A DNA stretch of 32,609 nucleotides from Burkholderiales bacterium (lineage in GTDB: Bacteria > Pseudomonadota > Gammaproteobacteria > Burkholderiales > Burkholderiaceae_C), in contig JAIXTA010000132.1 of NCBI GenBank assembly GCA_027484405.1, forward strand, positions 1 through 32,609. Direction: 5' to 3'. Numbering within the stretch: the first letter of the stretch is position 1; the number at the start of each line of letters is the position of its first letter. Of the stretch, positions 1 through 8,779 are shown in pieces. Both the position numbers and the translations under genes were made by a program. Under the pieces are notes generated by a model. That model was not told the origin of the DNA, did no database searches, and saw only the letters and a list, made by a program, of their open reading frames with translations.

Positions 1-501
1 ATGGTCTACAAGGGCAGCGTGCGGGTCGGCGGCGACCGCTTCGACGACGCCATCATTGCCTACATCCGCCGCAACTACGGCATGCTGATCGGCGAGCCGA
101 CCGCTGAAATGGTCAAGAAGACGATCGGCAGCGCCTTCCCCGGCAGCGAGGTCAAGGAGATCGAGGTCAAGGGCCGCAACCTCTCCGAAGGCATTCCGCG
201 CAGCTTCACGGTTTCGTCCAACGAGATCCTCGAAGCGCTCACCGACCCGCTGAACCAGATCGTCTCGGCCGTGAAGAATGCGCTCGAGCAGACCCCGCCC
301 GAGCTCGGTGCCGACATCACCGAGAAGGGCATCATGCTCACCGGCGGCGGCGCCCTGCTGCGCGACCTGGACCGCCTGTTGGTCGAGGAAACCGGCCTGC
401 CCGTGGTGGTGGCCGAAGACCCGCTGACCTGCGTGGTGCGCGGCTGCGGCGTGGCCCTGGAGCGGAGCGACAAGCGGGGGTCGATCTTCGCGAATGAATG
501 A
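1..501 (+). CDS. mreB: Rod shape-determining protein MreB, C-terminal part (5' end outside the window)
   Basis: MreB is the bacterial actin that polymerises under the inner membrane and guides the elongasome. Only the last 166 residues are present, about half of the usual length of roughly 347. The first codon in the window is an ATG, but the protein begins inside the actin fold ([18 protein letters not shown]), so it is an internal methionine and the gene continues upstream. Clear MreB signatures follow: [14 protein letters not shown], a [10 protein letters not shown] stretch, SNEILEAL, the adenosine-binding [12 protein letters not shown] and the near-terminal [14 protein letters not shown]. 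The gene is followed by mreC, mreD, mrdA and rodA on the same strand, the standard betaproteobacterial order. Identification is near certain. Confidence 0.97.
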   Translation: MVYKGSVRVGGDRFDDAIIAYIRRNYGMLIGEPTAEMVKKTIGSAFPGSEVKEIEVKGRNLSEGIPRSFTVSSNEILEALTDPLNQIVSAVKNALEQTPPELGADITEKGIMLTGGGALLRDLDRLLVEETGLPVVVAEDPLTCVVRGCGVALERSDKRGSIFANE

Positions 502-564
502 TCGGCTTGGCGCACTTCGATCGGGCGCTTCGCGCAACTGATTGAAAGGTCAAGACAAGGACGT

Positions 565-591
565 ACGAGGGGGCTGGGCTGGCCCCCTCGT
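565..591 (+). other. Perfect 10-bp hairpin between mreB and mreC
   Basis: The arms ACGAGGGGGC (565-574) and GCCCCCTCGT (582-591) are exact reverse complements around a 7-base loop. No T-run follows, so it is not a classical intrinsic terminator. It could stabilise the mreB 3' end or partially attenuate transcription so that MreB is made in excess over MreC and MreD. That role is inferred; the structure itself is seen. Confidence 0.6.
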
Positions 592-661
592 GCTCCCCCA
601 GCCAGGCTAGTGCGCCGATCCAGCCCGAAGCCTCGCACCCCACCGCGCATCCGCGCCCGAC

Positions 662-1618
662 ATGCAACACACTCCGCCGCCGTTCTTCAAGCAGGGCCCC
701 TCGGCCAATGCGCGGCTGCTGTTCTTTGCGGTGTTCGCGCTGTCGCTGATCGTGATGGACTACCGCTTCGGGCTGCTGAAGTGGGCGCGCTGGGCCACGG
801 GGACCGCGCTGTATCCGGTGCAGCAACTCATGCTGCTGCCACGAGAACTCACCCGCGGCGGCTGGGGCTACCTCAGCGACCAGCGGCGTCTGCTCGAGGA
901 AAACCGAGCACTCAAGCAGCAGTCGATCCAGAAGACGACCAGCGCCGACCGCGTGCAGCTGCTGCAGGCAGAGGTCGAACAGTTGCGCCGCCTGATCGGC
1001 CTGCGCGACACGCAGCGCCCCGGAGGCGTGATTGCGGAGGTGCTCTACGAGGCACGCGATCCCTTCGTGCATCGCATCGTGCTCGACCGCGGTTCTGCGC
1101 AGGGTATGGCCGTGGGCATGCCGGTGCTGGATGACGTGGGTGTCGTCGGCCAGATCACTCGCGTTTTCCCGATGACCAGTGAAGTCACCCTCATCACCGA
1201 CAAGGAGCAGGCTATTCCCGTGCAGGTGGCGCGCAACGGCTTGCGGGCCATCGTCTTCGGCTCGGCCGGTGGCCGCGATTCCGCCGCCCTCGAAATCCGC
1301 TTCCTGCCGGGCAATGCCGATGTGCAGGAGAACGATGTGCTGCTGACCTCGGGGCTCGATGGCACCTATCCGCCCGGGCTGCCCGTGGCCAAGGTGGTTC
1401 GCGTCGACCGCACGGGTGTCACGGGCTTTGCACGCATCCTGTGCGCGCCCCTGGCCGGTGTCTACCAGCATCGCTACCTGATGGTGCTGCAGCACAAGAA
1501 CAGCCTGCCGGCGCCGCCACCGCCCGCCGAGGCCGAGGTGCCCACCAAGGCGGGCCGAAAGCTCGCCCCCGCCGGTCCCGGCCGCAGCGAAGAGTCCAAG
1601 ACCGGAGCCGCGCGATGA
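662..1618 (+). CDS. mreC: Rod shape-determining protein MreC
   Basis: MreC is a bitopic inner-membrane protein that links MreB filaments to PBP2 and RodA in the periplasm. The 318-residue product has a short cytoplasmic N-terminus, one membrane helix at about 19-36 (LLFFAVFALSLIVMD), a coiled-coil-prone segment at about 80-118 rich in Glu, Gln and Leu, and the two beta-barrel lobes typical of MreC, with the motif GVVGQITRVFPMTSEVTLITD and a later LLTSGLDGTYPPGLPV. A Pro/Ala/Lys-rich tail of about 45 residues ends the protein. Its stop codon overlaps the mreD start in an ATGA, so the two are translationally coupled. It lies 160 bp after mreB, with a hairpin in the gap. The first ATG fits the expected family N-terminus. 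Confidence 0.97.
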   Translation: MQHTPPPFFKQGPSANARLLFFAVFALSLIVMDYRFGLLKWARWATGTALYPVQQLMLLPRELTRGGWGYLSDQRRLLEENRALKQQSIQKTTSADRVQLLQAEVEQLRRLIGLRDTQRPGGVIAEVLYEARDPFVHRIVLDRGSAQGMAVGMPVLDDVGVVGQITRVFPMTSEVTLITDKEQAIPVQVARNGLRAIVFGSAGGRDSAALEIRFLPGNADVQENDVLLTSGLDGTYPPGLPVAKVVRVDRTGVTGFARILCAPLAGVYQHRYLMVLQHKNSLPAPPPPAEAEVPTKAGRKLAPAGPGRSEESKTGAAR

Positions 1619-2148
1619 TCACCCCGCGTCAGTCGCCCACGCGCCCCACACGCATCCTGCTGCCGGTGCAGCCCTGGTTCATCGCGCTCACGCTGGCCCT
1701 GGCCTTCCTGCTCAATCTGCTGCCCTGGGGCCGTTGGGTGGCGGTGCCCGACTTCGTGGCGCTCGTGCTGGTGTTCTGGAACATCCATCACCCACGTCGC
1801 GTGGGCATCGGCGTGGCCTTTCTGCTGGGCATCGGCATGGATGTGCACGAGGCCGCTGTGCTGGGCCAGCACGCCCTGGCCTACACCCTGCTTTCCTACG
1901 GCGCCATCAGCCTGCATCGGCGCGTGCTCTGGTTCACGGTGGGCACGCAAGCGCTGCACATGCTGCCGCTCTTCCTCATGGCGCAACTCGTGAGCCTGCT
2001 GGTGCGCATGGCAGTGGGAGACCCTTTCCCCGGCGTCCTGTACTTTCTCGAGTCCCTGACGCAGGCCCTGCTCTGGCCGATCGCCACCATCCTGCTGCTC
2101 GCTCCGCAGCGGCGTGCGATCGACAAGGACGAAACCCGGCCGATCTGA
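1615..2148 (+). CDS. mreD: Rod shape-determining protein MreD
   Basis: MreD is a small integral membrane partner of MreC in the elongasome. The 177-residue protein is almost entirely hydrophobic, with about five membrane segments (for example WFIALTLALAFLLNLLPWG and LLGIGMDVHEAAVLGQHALAY), and carries the family-typical GxxxD pattern in the third helix. The ATG at 1615 overlaps the mreC TGA (ATGA). Longer in-frame upstream extension would run through mreC and is not supported. A gap of 124 bases with no recognisable gene separates it from mrdA. Identity rests on hydrophobicity, length and fixed position between mreC and mrdA as well as on the motif. Confidence 0.95.
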   Translation: MITPRQSPTRPTRILLPVQPWFIALTLALAFLLNLLPWGRWVAVPDFVALVLVFWNIHHPRRVGIGVAFLLGIGMDVHEAAVLGQHALAYTLLSYGAISLHRRVLWFTVGTQALHMLPLFLMAQLVSLLVRMAVGDPFPGVLYFLESLTQALLWPIATILLLAPQRRAIDKDETRPI

Positions 2149-2272
2149 TGAAGCATGACTTCGGCGCGATGCGCCTCGATGACAAAATGAAGCGCCTGGC
2201 TGGCGTCGGGTCATCGCATGCAGTGCGGTCATCGAAGGCGCAGCCGAGGTCATTGCTGATTGTGCTCATCGA

Positions 2273-4420
2273 ATGACTGAGATCCGCAACGCCGAGCGCG
2301 AGTTGCGCCAGTTCAGGCTGCGCCTGCTGGTGGCGGCCGGCTTCGTGCTCACGCTGTTCGGCCTGGTGCTGGCGCGCTATGTCTGGCTGCAGGTGATCCA
2401 GCATGACCGCTTCTCCACCGATGCGGAGCGCAACCGCATCAGCGTGGTGCCGATCCCGCCCAACCGTGGCCTGATCGTGGACCGCAAGGGCGTGGTGCTG
2501 GCGCGCAACTATTCCGGCTACACGCTCGAGATCACGCCGGCCAAGGTCAAGGACCTCGAGGCCACGATCGACGCCCTGGCCGAGGTGGTGGAGATCACCC
2601 CGCGCGATCGCCGCCGCTTCAAGAAGCTTCGCGAGGATTCCAAGCGCTTCGAGTCCCTGCCGATCCGCACCCGTCTCACGGACGAGGAGGTGGCCCGCTT
2701 CGTGACGAACCGCTTTCGCTTCCCCGGCGTGGAGCTGCAGGCACGGCTGTTCCGCCAGTATCCGCTGGGCGAGACTGCCAGCCACGTGATCGGCTACATC
2801 GGCCGGATCAGCCAGAAGGATGCCGAGCGGCTCGAGCGCGAGGATCTGGATGAGGCCTACCGCGGCATCGAGCACATCGGCAAGGAAGGCCTGGAGCGCT
2901 TCTACGAGCGCGAGCTGGTGGGCACGCCGGGCACCGAGGAGGTCGAAGTCACCGCCGCCGGCCGAGCAGTGCGTACCCTGGCGCGCAGCGCCGGCACACC
3001 GGGCAAGAACCTGATCCTGTCGGTGGACATCAGCCTGCAGCAGCGCGTGGAAAGCTGGTTCGGCGAGCGGCGTGGTGCATTGGTGGCCATCGAGCCCAAG
3101 ACGGGCGATGTGCTGGCCTTCGTCTCCAAGCCGACCTTCGATCCGAACCTGTTTGTCGAGGGCATCGATGCCGAGACCTGGAAGGAGCTCAACGAGAACA
3201 TCGACAAGCCCCTGATCAACCGGCCGCTGACCGGCCTGTACCCGCCGGGCTCGACCTACAAGCCCTTCATGGCCCTGGCGGCGCTCGAAGGCGGCTACCG
3301 CACGCCGGAAAAGCTCTACGCCGACCCCGGCTACTACATGTTCGGCAACCACATGTTCCGTGACAGCAAGCCCGGCGGCTGGGGCTCGGTGGACCTGGTC
3401 AAGTCGATCGCGGTATCCAGCGACGTCTACTACTACATCCTGGCCAACGACATGGGCGTGGATGCCATCCATGACTTCATGAAGCCCTGGGGCTTCGGGC
3501 AGCTCACCGGCATCGACCTGCAGGGCGAGCGTCGCGGCATCCTGCCCTCCAAGGAATGGAAGCAGCGTGCCTTCCGCAAGCCCGAACAGAAGCGCTGGAT
3601 ACCCGGCGAAACCATCTCCCTGGGCATTGGCCAGGGCTACAACACCTTCACCATCCTGCAGCTGGCCCATGCCACGGCCACGCTGGCCAACAACGGCGTG
3701 GTCATGAAGCCGCATCTGGTCAAGGCGATCGAGGACCCCAAGACCGGCCAGCGCATGCCCACCGTGCCCAAGGAGAGCTATCGCATTCCGCTCAAGCCTG
3801 AGAACATCGAGCTTGTGAAGCGCGGCATGCTCGCCGTGAACGAGAGCGGCACAGGCGCGCGCGTGTTCGCCGGTGCGCAGTACAACGCCGCCGGCAAGAC
3901 TGGCACTGTGCAGCTGTTCACCATCAAGCAGGGCGAGAAGTACGTCGCAAGTCGCGTCTCCGAGCGCCTGCGCGACCACTCGCTCTACATGGCCTTTGCG
4001 CCGGCCGAGGACCCGAAGATCGCGTTGGCCGTGATTGTCGAGAACGGCGGCTTTGGTGCAGCCAGCGCCGCGCCGATCGCACGCAAGGTCTTCGACTACT
4101 ACCTGCTGGGCAAGCTGCCCGAGGGCGAGAAGCCCGATGCCTACATGCAGACCGTGAATGTGGATGCCGAGCTGTTCGAAGGGCGCGAGTCCAACCCTTT
4201 CGAGCAGAGGATTCCCGAGGACAATCCGGATCGCCCGACCGAGTCGCCGCGGACCCTGCCGCCCCTGGTGCCCGAAGGCGCCCCGCAGCCGGAAGACAAG
4301 CGGCCCGCGCCTGCACCGGCTGCACCCGAGAGCAAGACGCCAGTGGCGGCCCCGCCGCGCAGCCCGGCCACGGCGCCTGCGCCGCGTCAGCGCGGCCCGC
4401 GCAAGCGGAGGTCCGCATGA
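2273..4420 (+). CDS. mrdA: Penicillin-binding protein 2, peptidoglycan D,D-transpeptidase
   Basis: PBP2 is the class B transpeptidase that cross-links new lateral-wall peptidoglycan and works with the glycosyltransferase RodA. The 715-residue protein has a cytoplasmic N-terminus, one membrane anchor at about 17-40 and a pedestal domain starting with IPPNRGLIVDRKG. All three active-site motifs of the penicilloyl-serine transferase fold are present: S327-T-Y-K, S382-S-D in the SxN-equivalent position (SxD, as in other PBP2 proteins) and K542-T-G. After about residue 650 comes a Pro/Ala/Arg-rich tail with no predicted fold, which makes this PBP2 longer than the E. coli protein (633). The stop codon overlaps the rodA start (ATGA), so PBP2 and RodA are coupled. 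Confidence 0.97.
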   Translation: MTEIRNAERELRQFRLRLLVAAGFVLTLFGLVLARYVWLQVIQHDRFSTDAERNRISVVPIPPNRGLIVDRKGVVLARNYSGYTLEITPAKVKDLEATIDALAEVVEITPRDRRRFKKLREDSKRFESLPIRTRLTDEEVARFVTNRFRFPGVELQARLFRQYPLGETASHVIGYIGRISQKDAERLEREDLDEAYRGIEHIGKEGLERFYERELVGTPGTEEVEVTAAGRAVRTLARSAGTPGKNLILSVDISLQQRVESWFGERRGALVAIEPKTGDVLAFVSKPTFDPNLFVEGIDAETWKELNENIDKPLINRPLTGLYPPGSTYKPFMALAALEGGYRTPEKLYADPGYYMFGNHMFRDSKPGGWGSVDLVKSIAVSSDVYYYILANDMGVDAIHDFMKPWGFGQLTGIDLQGERRGILPSKEWKQRAFRKPEQKRWIPGETISLGIGQGYNTFTILQLAHATATLANNGVVMKPHLVKAIEDPKTGQRMPTVPKESYRIPLKPENIELVKRGMLAVNESGTGARVFAGAQYNAAGKTGTVQLFTIKQGEKYVASRVSERLRDHSLYMAFAPAEDPKIALAVIVENGGFGAASAAPIARKVFDYYLLGKLPEGEKPDAYMQTVNVDAELFEGRESNPFEQRIPEDNPDRPTESPRTLPPLVPEGAPQPEDKRPAPAPAAPESKTPVAAPPRSPATAPAPRQRGPRKRRSA

Positions 4421-5571
4421 CCACCCTGGCCAGACCGCCGCTCTGGCAGCGCATCAAGCCGCATCTGGCGGTGTTCGACCTGCCGATGCTGGTGATCCTG
4501 TTCCTGCTGTCCTGCGCCGGCATGCTGGTGATGTGGTCGGCGGCCTTCGACTTCCCCGGCCGCTTCGTGGACCACTTCCGCAATTACATGATCATGCTGG
4601 GGGTGATGTTCGTGCTGGCCAACGTCAGCCCGCAGATCCTGCTGCGTGTGGCCGTGCCGCTCTATGTGGTGGGCGTGGTGCTGCTGATCGGCGTGGAAGC
4701 CTTCGGCATCATCCGCAAGGGCGCGCAGCGCTGGCTGAACATCGGCGTGACCGTGATCCAGCCCAGCGAACTGATGAAGATCGCCCTGCCGCTGATGATG
4801 GCCTGGTACTTCAACAAGTATGAGTCGATGCTGAAGTTCAAGGACTTCATCGTCGCGGGCATCATCCTGCTGATCCCATTCGGGCTGATTCTCAAGCAAC
4901 CCGATCTGGGGACCGGCCTGCTGATTCTCTCCAGCGGGCTGTTTGTATTGTTCTTCGCCGGCTTCCCCTGGCGCATCATCATTCCGCTGGTGGTCGCGGC
5001 CGTGATCGGGCTGGTGACCATCGTGCTCATGGAAGACACGCTCTGCGCACCGGACTTCGACTGGCGCATCCTGCACGAGTACCAGAAGAACCGGGTCTGC
5101 ACCCTGCTCGACCCCTTCAACGATCCGCTGGGCAAGGGCTTTCACACCATCCAGGCGATGATCGCCATCGGCTCGGGCGGCTTCATCGGCAAGGGCTACA
5201 TGCAGGGCACGCAGACCCACCTGGAGTTCATCCCAGAGCGCACCACCGACTTCATCCTGGCGGTGTACTCGGAGGAGTTCGGCCTCATCGGCGTGCTGCT
5301 GCTGATTGCCTGCTATATCGCGCTGATCTTTCGGGGCTTGTCGATCGCGGCGGCTGCGCCCACCGCTTTCACGCGTCTGCTGGCCGGTGCGATGAGCATG
5401 ATCTTCTTCGTCTATGCCTTCGTGAACATGGGCATGGTCGGCGGCATCCTGCCTGTGGTAGGTGTGCCACTGCCCTTCCTGAGCTATGGCGGCACCGCGC
5501 TGCTCACGCTGGGGGTGGCCTGCGGCATCCTGATGAGCATCGCGCGGCAAAAAGGTCTGGTGCAGCGCTAG
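4417..5571 (+). CDS. rodA: Peptidoglycan glycosyltransferase RodA (SEDS family)
   Basis: RodA polymerises lipid II into glycan strands during cell elongation, in a complex with PBP2. The 384-residue protein has about ten membrane helices and the SEDS signatures: GAQRWLNIGVTVIQPSELMK in the first half, LKQPDLGTGL in the middle, and the periplasmic loop FIPERTTDFILAVYSEEFG, whose D278 corresponds to the essential Asp262 of E. coli RodA. The final helix pair carries LPFLSYGGTALLTLGVACGILMSI, the classic SEDS C-terminal motif. Its ATG overlaps the mrdA stop. The mre operon appears to end here; a 105-base gap follows before a P450 gene on the same strand. Confidence 0.97.
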   Translation: MTTLARPPLWQRIKPHLAVFDLPMLVILFLLSCAGMLVMWSAAFDFPGRFVDHFRNYMIMLGVMFVLANVSPQILLRVAVPLYVVGVVLLIGVEAFGIIRKGAQRWLNIGVTVIQPSELMKIALPLMMAWYFNKYESMLKFKDFIVAGIILLIPFGLILKQPDLGTGLLILSSGLFVLFFAGFPWRIIIPLVVAAVIGLVTIVLMEDTLCAPDFDWRILHEYQKNRVCTLLDPFNDPLGKGFHTIQAMIAIGSGGFIGKGYMQGTQTHLEFIPERTTDFILAVYSEEFGLIGVLLLIACYIALIFRGLSIAAAAPTAFTRLLAGAMSMIFFVYAFVNMGMVGGILPVVGVPLPFLSYGGTALLTLGVACGILMSIARQKGLVQR

Positions 5572-5676
5572 CGCGCATGGCCGCGGCCTGTCCGTCGGGC
5601 TGGCGGCGTCGGCCGGCATGCGGTCAACTCCGGTGGTGCGCGCCGGCCCGGTGCGCGACACCCTCCACAGACGCGC

Positions 5677-7056
5677 TTGGCTGCTCAACCCGATACCCTG
5701 TTCGCTGCACCCTCGTTCAATGCGGCATGGCGTGCGCTCTCGCATCTGCCCCACTGCGGCTACGCCCCCCTGCGTGTGGACCTTGCGCTGCTGCGCGACA
5801 CCCTGGGCTTTGCACGGCGCGTGCAGCTGCGTGCGGGCAGCGTCTCGCGCGCCATTCTTGTGGGCCGCCCGCAGGCCCTGCTCATGTCGGCCGATGCATT
5901 GGAAGCCGTGCTGGCCGACACCAGCGGGCGGGTCTCGGCTGCAGGCGGCTGGGCACCGTTTCTGGGCGAGCTCTTTCCCCGCGGCCTGATCATGCGCGAT
6001 GGCGAGGACCACCGCCTGCACCGCCGCCGCATGCTGCCGGCTTTGCGCCGCGACGCACTCGATCAGCATCTGGCGCGCATGGCGCCGCGCGTGGACGCTG
6101 CGGTGCACGCCTGGGTGCAGGCTGGCCAGCTGGACTTGCATGACGCCTTCCGGCGGCTGACGCTGGACCTGGCAAGCGATGTGTTCCTTGGCGTGCGCGA
6201 GACCGCAGACATCGAGGCAGCGCATCACGACTTCGTGCAGCTGGTCGACGCATCCGCCGCCATCCTGCGGCTTCCCGAGCCCTGGCGCCGCCACACCCGC
6301 TATGGCCGCGGTCTGGCGGCGCGCGCGCGCCTGGCGGCCTTTCTGCGCTCGCGCATCGCGGCCCGGCGTGCCGAGCCCGGTGTCGATCTGTTCTCGCAGC
6401 TCTGCGTGCTGCGCGACGAGGATGGCCTCGCTTTCGATGACGAGGAGATCGTCGACCACATGATCTTCCTGTGGATGGCCGCGCACGACACCACGCGCAG
6501 TGCCCTGACCAGCGCCACACGTGCCCTGGCGCTCGACCCGAGCTGGCAGCAGCGCCTGCGCGATGAGCTGGGAGTCGGGAATGCGGCACGCGCCCTGCCC
6601 GATCTCGATACCCTCAACGGCCTGCAGGCGCTGGGCTGGAGCATCAAGGAAGCGCTGCGCCTGTTCCCGCCCATTCCCACGCTCGCGCGCCAGCTTCGCG
6701 CAGACATGGAGGTGGATGGCCAGCGCCTGCCTGCAGGCACCGTGGTCACCCTGTTCCTGCTGGCCGTGCAGCGCGATGCGCGCTGGTGGCCGGAGCCGGA
6801 TCGTTTCGATCCGGAACGCTTTGCGTCGGAGCGTGCAGACACGCAGCGCCACCGCTATGCCTGGGTGCCCTTCGGTGGTGGTGCGCATATGTGTCTGGGG
6901 CAGCACTTTGCCCAGATGCAGGCCCGACTGGTGCTGCGCAGTCTGCTGGCGCGCAGCCGCTGGCAGCTCAGCGCCCGCAGGTCACAGGCGCACATGAGCT
7001 TCGCCCCGATTACCCATCCACCGGGTGGCCTGCACGTCCAGCTGCGCGCGCTTTGA
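5677..7056 (+). CDS. Cytochrome P450
   Basis: A soluble bacterial cytochrome P450 (heme-thiolate monooxygenase) of 459 residues, with no N-terminal membrane anchor. Every core motif is present. The heme-binding loop is FGGGAHMCLGQHFA with C406 as the axial thiolate. The I-helix oxygen-activation motif is AAHDTT (D271-T272-T273), the K-helix ExxR is E325-A-L-R328, and the meander holds DRFDPERFA. The C-helix region HRLHRRRMLPALRR can contact heme propionates. The general layout resembles the CYP51/CYP26/CYP120-like class, but the substrate cannot be read from sequence. The start is TTG at 5677, used because no ATG precedes the conserved region, so the exact N-terminus is uncertain. No ferredoxin or reductase gene lies nearby. 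Its position directly after rodA is unusual. Confidence 0.93.
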   Translation: MAAQPDTLFAAPSFNAAWRALSHLPHCGYAPLRVDLALLRDTLGFARRVQLRAGSVSRAILVGRPQALLMSADALEAVLADTSGRVSAAGGWAPFLGELFPRGLIMRDGEDHRLHRRRMLPALRRDALDQHLARMAPRVDAAVHAWVQAGQLDLHDAFRRLTLDLASDVFLGVRETADIEAAHHDFVQLVDASAAILRLPEPWRRHTRYGRGLAARARLAAFLRSRIAARRAEPGVDLFSQLCVLRDEDGLAFDDEEIVDHMIFLWMAAHDTTRSALTSATRALALDPSWQQRLRDELGVGNAARALPDLDTLNGLQALGWSIKEALRLFPPIPTLARQLRADMEVDGQRLPAGTVVTLFLLAVQRDARWWPEPDRFDPERFASERADTQRHRYAWVPFGGGAHMCLGQHFAQMQARLVLRSLLARSRWQLSARRSQAHMSFAPITHPPGGLHVQLRAL

Positions 7057-7119
7057 GGGCCTGGCGCCCTCTGGAAAGCACCACTGGGCCGTGCTGCGGG
7101 GCACAACAACAATGCAAGC

Positions 7120-8016
7120 ATGACGGCCCTTCGCTCCCGCCTGCGTGCTTTCCTGGCCGCCCTGCTGATCATGGCCGGGCTGTCCGGCTGCTCGGCGCTG
7201 CGCGAGGGCTACAACAACCTCGACACCCTGGCCATGTGGTGGGTCACGCGCATGGTCAGCCTGGATGACGCGCAGAAGGCCCAGCTGCGCACCGGCATGC
7301 AGCGTGTCATCGCCTGGCATCGCCGCCACGAGCTGCCGGAGTGGTCCGCCATGATCGCGGATGCGCGCCGTGCCACCAGCGATGCGCTGTCCGAGGACGA
7401 ATTGCACGCCCTTGATGCGCGCCTGTCCGCCAGCCTGTTTCGCACGCTGCAGGTGGCTGCTGCCGAGCTGGGACCGGTGCTGCGCAGCCTGAGCGACGCG
7501 CAGTGGCAGGAGCTGGAGCGCTCCATCGACAAGCAGGGAGCTGAAGCTGCCAAGCGCTGGCGCGCCAGCGATGATCGTGTGCGGGCCGAGCGGGCCAAGG
7601 GCTTCGAGCGCTCGCTCGAGCGCTGGGTGGGCGATGTGGATCGCAGCCAGCGCGCTCAGATCGCGGCCATGGCGCAGAGCTGGCCGCTGGACCGCGCGGC
7701 CAGCTTGCGGGCGGCCGAACAGCGTCGAGCCGACATCAAGCAGGCCTTGCGGACCCTGGCGCGTGCCGACCTGAGCATCGAGCAGGCACGGGCCCCCTTG
7801 CTGCGCACGCTCGAACGCAGCCGCGTTCGTGACAAGGAGGTGTCCAACCACGAGGGCGATCATGCGCTGGCACTGCGCGCCGCCGTGATGCGCTCGGTCG
7901 TCCAGTTCATCAATGCGCCCGGTCCGGCGGGCGAGGCGCAGCGCCAGCAGATGCACAGGCGCTGGCAGGTCTGGCAGCGCGACATTGACCGCCTGCGTGC
8001 GGATGGACCGGCCTAG
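7120..8016 (+). CDS. DUF6279-type lipoprotein
   Basis: A predicted outer-membrane or periplasmic lipoprotein of 298 residues with unknown function. The N-terminus is a lipoprotein signal with lipobox LSGC, giving the lipidated cysteine at residue 24. It is followed by the motif GYNNLDTLAMWWVTRMVSLD and then DAQKAQLR, which is the hallmark of the DUF6279 family. The remainder is highly charged and alpha-helical, with long Arg/Glu/Ala stretches and no membrane segment. It follows the P450 gene by 63 bases on the same strand, but no functional link is evident. A convergent regulator gene and a dispersed repeat lie downstream. Confidence 0.85.
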   Translation: MTALRSRLRAFLAALLIMAGLSGCSALREGYNNLDTLAMWWVTRMVSLDDAQKAQLRTGMQRVIAWHRRHELPEWSAMIADARRATSDALSEDELHALDARLSASLFRTLQVAAAELGPVLRSLSDAQWQELERSIDKQGAEAAKRWRASDDRVRAERAKGFERSLERWVGDVDRSQRAQIAAMAQSWPLDRAASLRAAEQRRADIKQALRTLARADLSIEQARAPLLRTLERSRVRDKEVSNHEGDHALALRAAVMRSVVQFINAPGPAGEAQRQQMHRRWQVWQRDIDRLRADGPA

Positions 8017-8058
8017 TCAGCTGTCCTGCCTCTTGCACTGACGCCCGGATCGCAGGAT

Positions 8059-8146
8059 GTAGAAGTCCATCTGGCGCGCATCTCCGGGCCAAAATGGCTG
8101 AAGAGCCGCACCAATCAAGCGAGCCAAGGTGCAATTCGCTTGCGCT
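8059..8146 (-). repeat. Dispersed structured intergenic repeat, copy 1
   Basis: Read on the minus strand, this stretch aligns over about 88 bases with 29864-29952 read on the plus strand. Shared blocks in order are AGCGCAAGC, GCACC, CGCTTG, TGGTGCGG, TCTTCAGCCA and ATGGACTTCTAC. Two stem-loops are conserved: GCACC/GGTGC (8128-8132 with 8108-8112) and a short hairpin around the GCCA/TGGC. It sits between two convergent genes, in the shared 3' region of the DUF6279 lipoprotein and dctR. Confidence 0.8.
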
Positions 8147-8155
8147 GCCCAGCGC

Positions 8156-8779
8156 TCAGCGCTGCGCCGTGCGTGCCAGCAGAGTGGCGACCTCGGCCGC
8201 GGAGCGCACACCGAGCTTCTCGAAGACCCGCGAGCGGGCCACCTCCACGGTGCGCACCGACACACAGAGCTCGTCGGCAATGACCTTGTTGAGCTTGCCG
8301 GCAGCCACCCGCTGCATGACCTCGCGCTCGCGTGGGGTTAGCGCCGTCAGCCGCTGGACCTCAGCCTGCTGGCGCTGCGCCCTGTCATGGCGGCGCAGAT
8401 CGGCCGCCAACGCCTGCTCTACGCGGTCGACCAGCGTGTTGTCGCTGTAGGGCTTCTGCAGGAAGTCCGCGGCACCGCGCTTGAGGGCGTCCACTGCCAT
8501 GGGGACGTCGCCATGGCCGGTGAGGAAGATGATCGGGTGCGGCAGTCCCCGCGCAAGCAGGGCGTCCTGCAGCTCCAGTCCGCTCATGCCCTCCATGCGC
8601 ACATCCAGCAGAAAGCAGCTGGCGCCCAGTGGCGCAGCGGCATCGATCCAGGCGAGCAGCGCTTCACCACTGTCAAAGCTGCGCACGTTCAGGCCGCGCG
8701 ACTCCAGCAGGAAGCCGATGGCGTCGCGCAGTGCCGGCTCGTCGTCGGCCAGCAGCACCAGGGGGCGGATGTCACTCAT
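8156..8779 (-). CDS. dctR: FixJ/NarL-type response regulator, DctR-like
   Basis: A 207-residue two-component response regulator. The receiver domain (about 8-120) carries the acidic pocket DDEPALRD, the phosphoacceptor D59 in FLLDVRMEGMSG, the conserved Thr in FLTGHGDVPMAV and Lys in LQKPYSD. The C-terminal LuxR-type helix-turn-helix (about 140-200) reads LTPREREVMQRVAAGKLNKVIADEL followed by VSVRTVEVARSRVFEKLGV, as in FixJ. The ATG at 8779 overlaps the stop of the kinase gene by 8 bases, so the pair is coupled. By position next to dctPQM and by domain type it matches DctR of the Rhodobacter capsulatus DctS/DctR pair, which activates a C4-dicarboxylate TRAP system. The dct assignment is therefore an inference from context. 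Confidence 0.9.
   Translation of the reverse strand: MSDIRPLVLLADDEPALRDAIGFLLESRGLNVRSFDSGEALLAWIDAAAPLGASCFLLDVRMEGMSGLELQDALLARGLPHPIIFLTGHGDVPMAVDALKRGAADFLQKPYSDNTLVDRVEQALAADLRRHDRAQRQQAEVQRLTALTPREREVMQRVAAGKLNKVIADELCVSVRTVEVARSRVFEKLGVRSAAEVATLLARTAQR

Noticed and set aside
2149-2272. A small gene in the mreD-mrdA gap
   Set aside because: The 124 bases contain several ATGs but no frame with a ribosome site, conserved motif or useful length.
1976-3979. Minus-strand reading frame opposite mreD and mrdA (667 codons)
   Set aside because: A shadow of PBP2; low-complexity product, no ribosome site.
5572-5676. An upstream extension of the P450 N-terminus
   Set aside because: No in-frame ATG or GTG with a ribosome site gives a better family match than the TTG at 5677, though the true start stays uncertain.
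4387-6906. Long minus-strand reading frame opposite rodA and the P450 gene (839 codons)
   Set aside because: It is antisense to two clearly conserved genes; the translation is Gln/His/Arg-rich without any domain, as expected from the reverse frame of GC-rich coding DNA.
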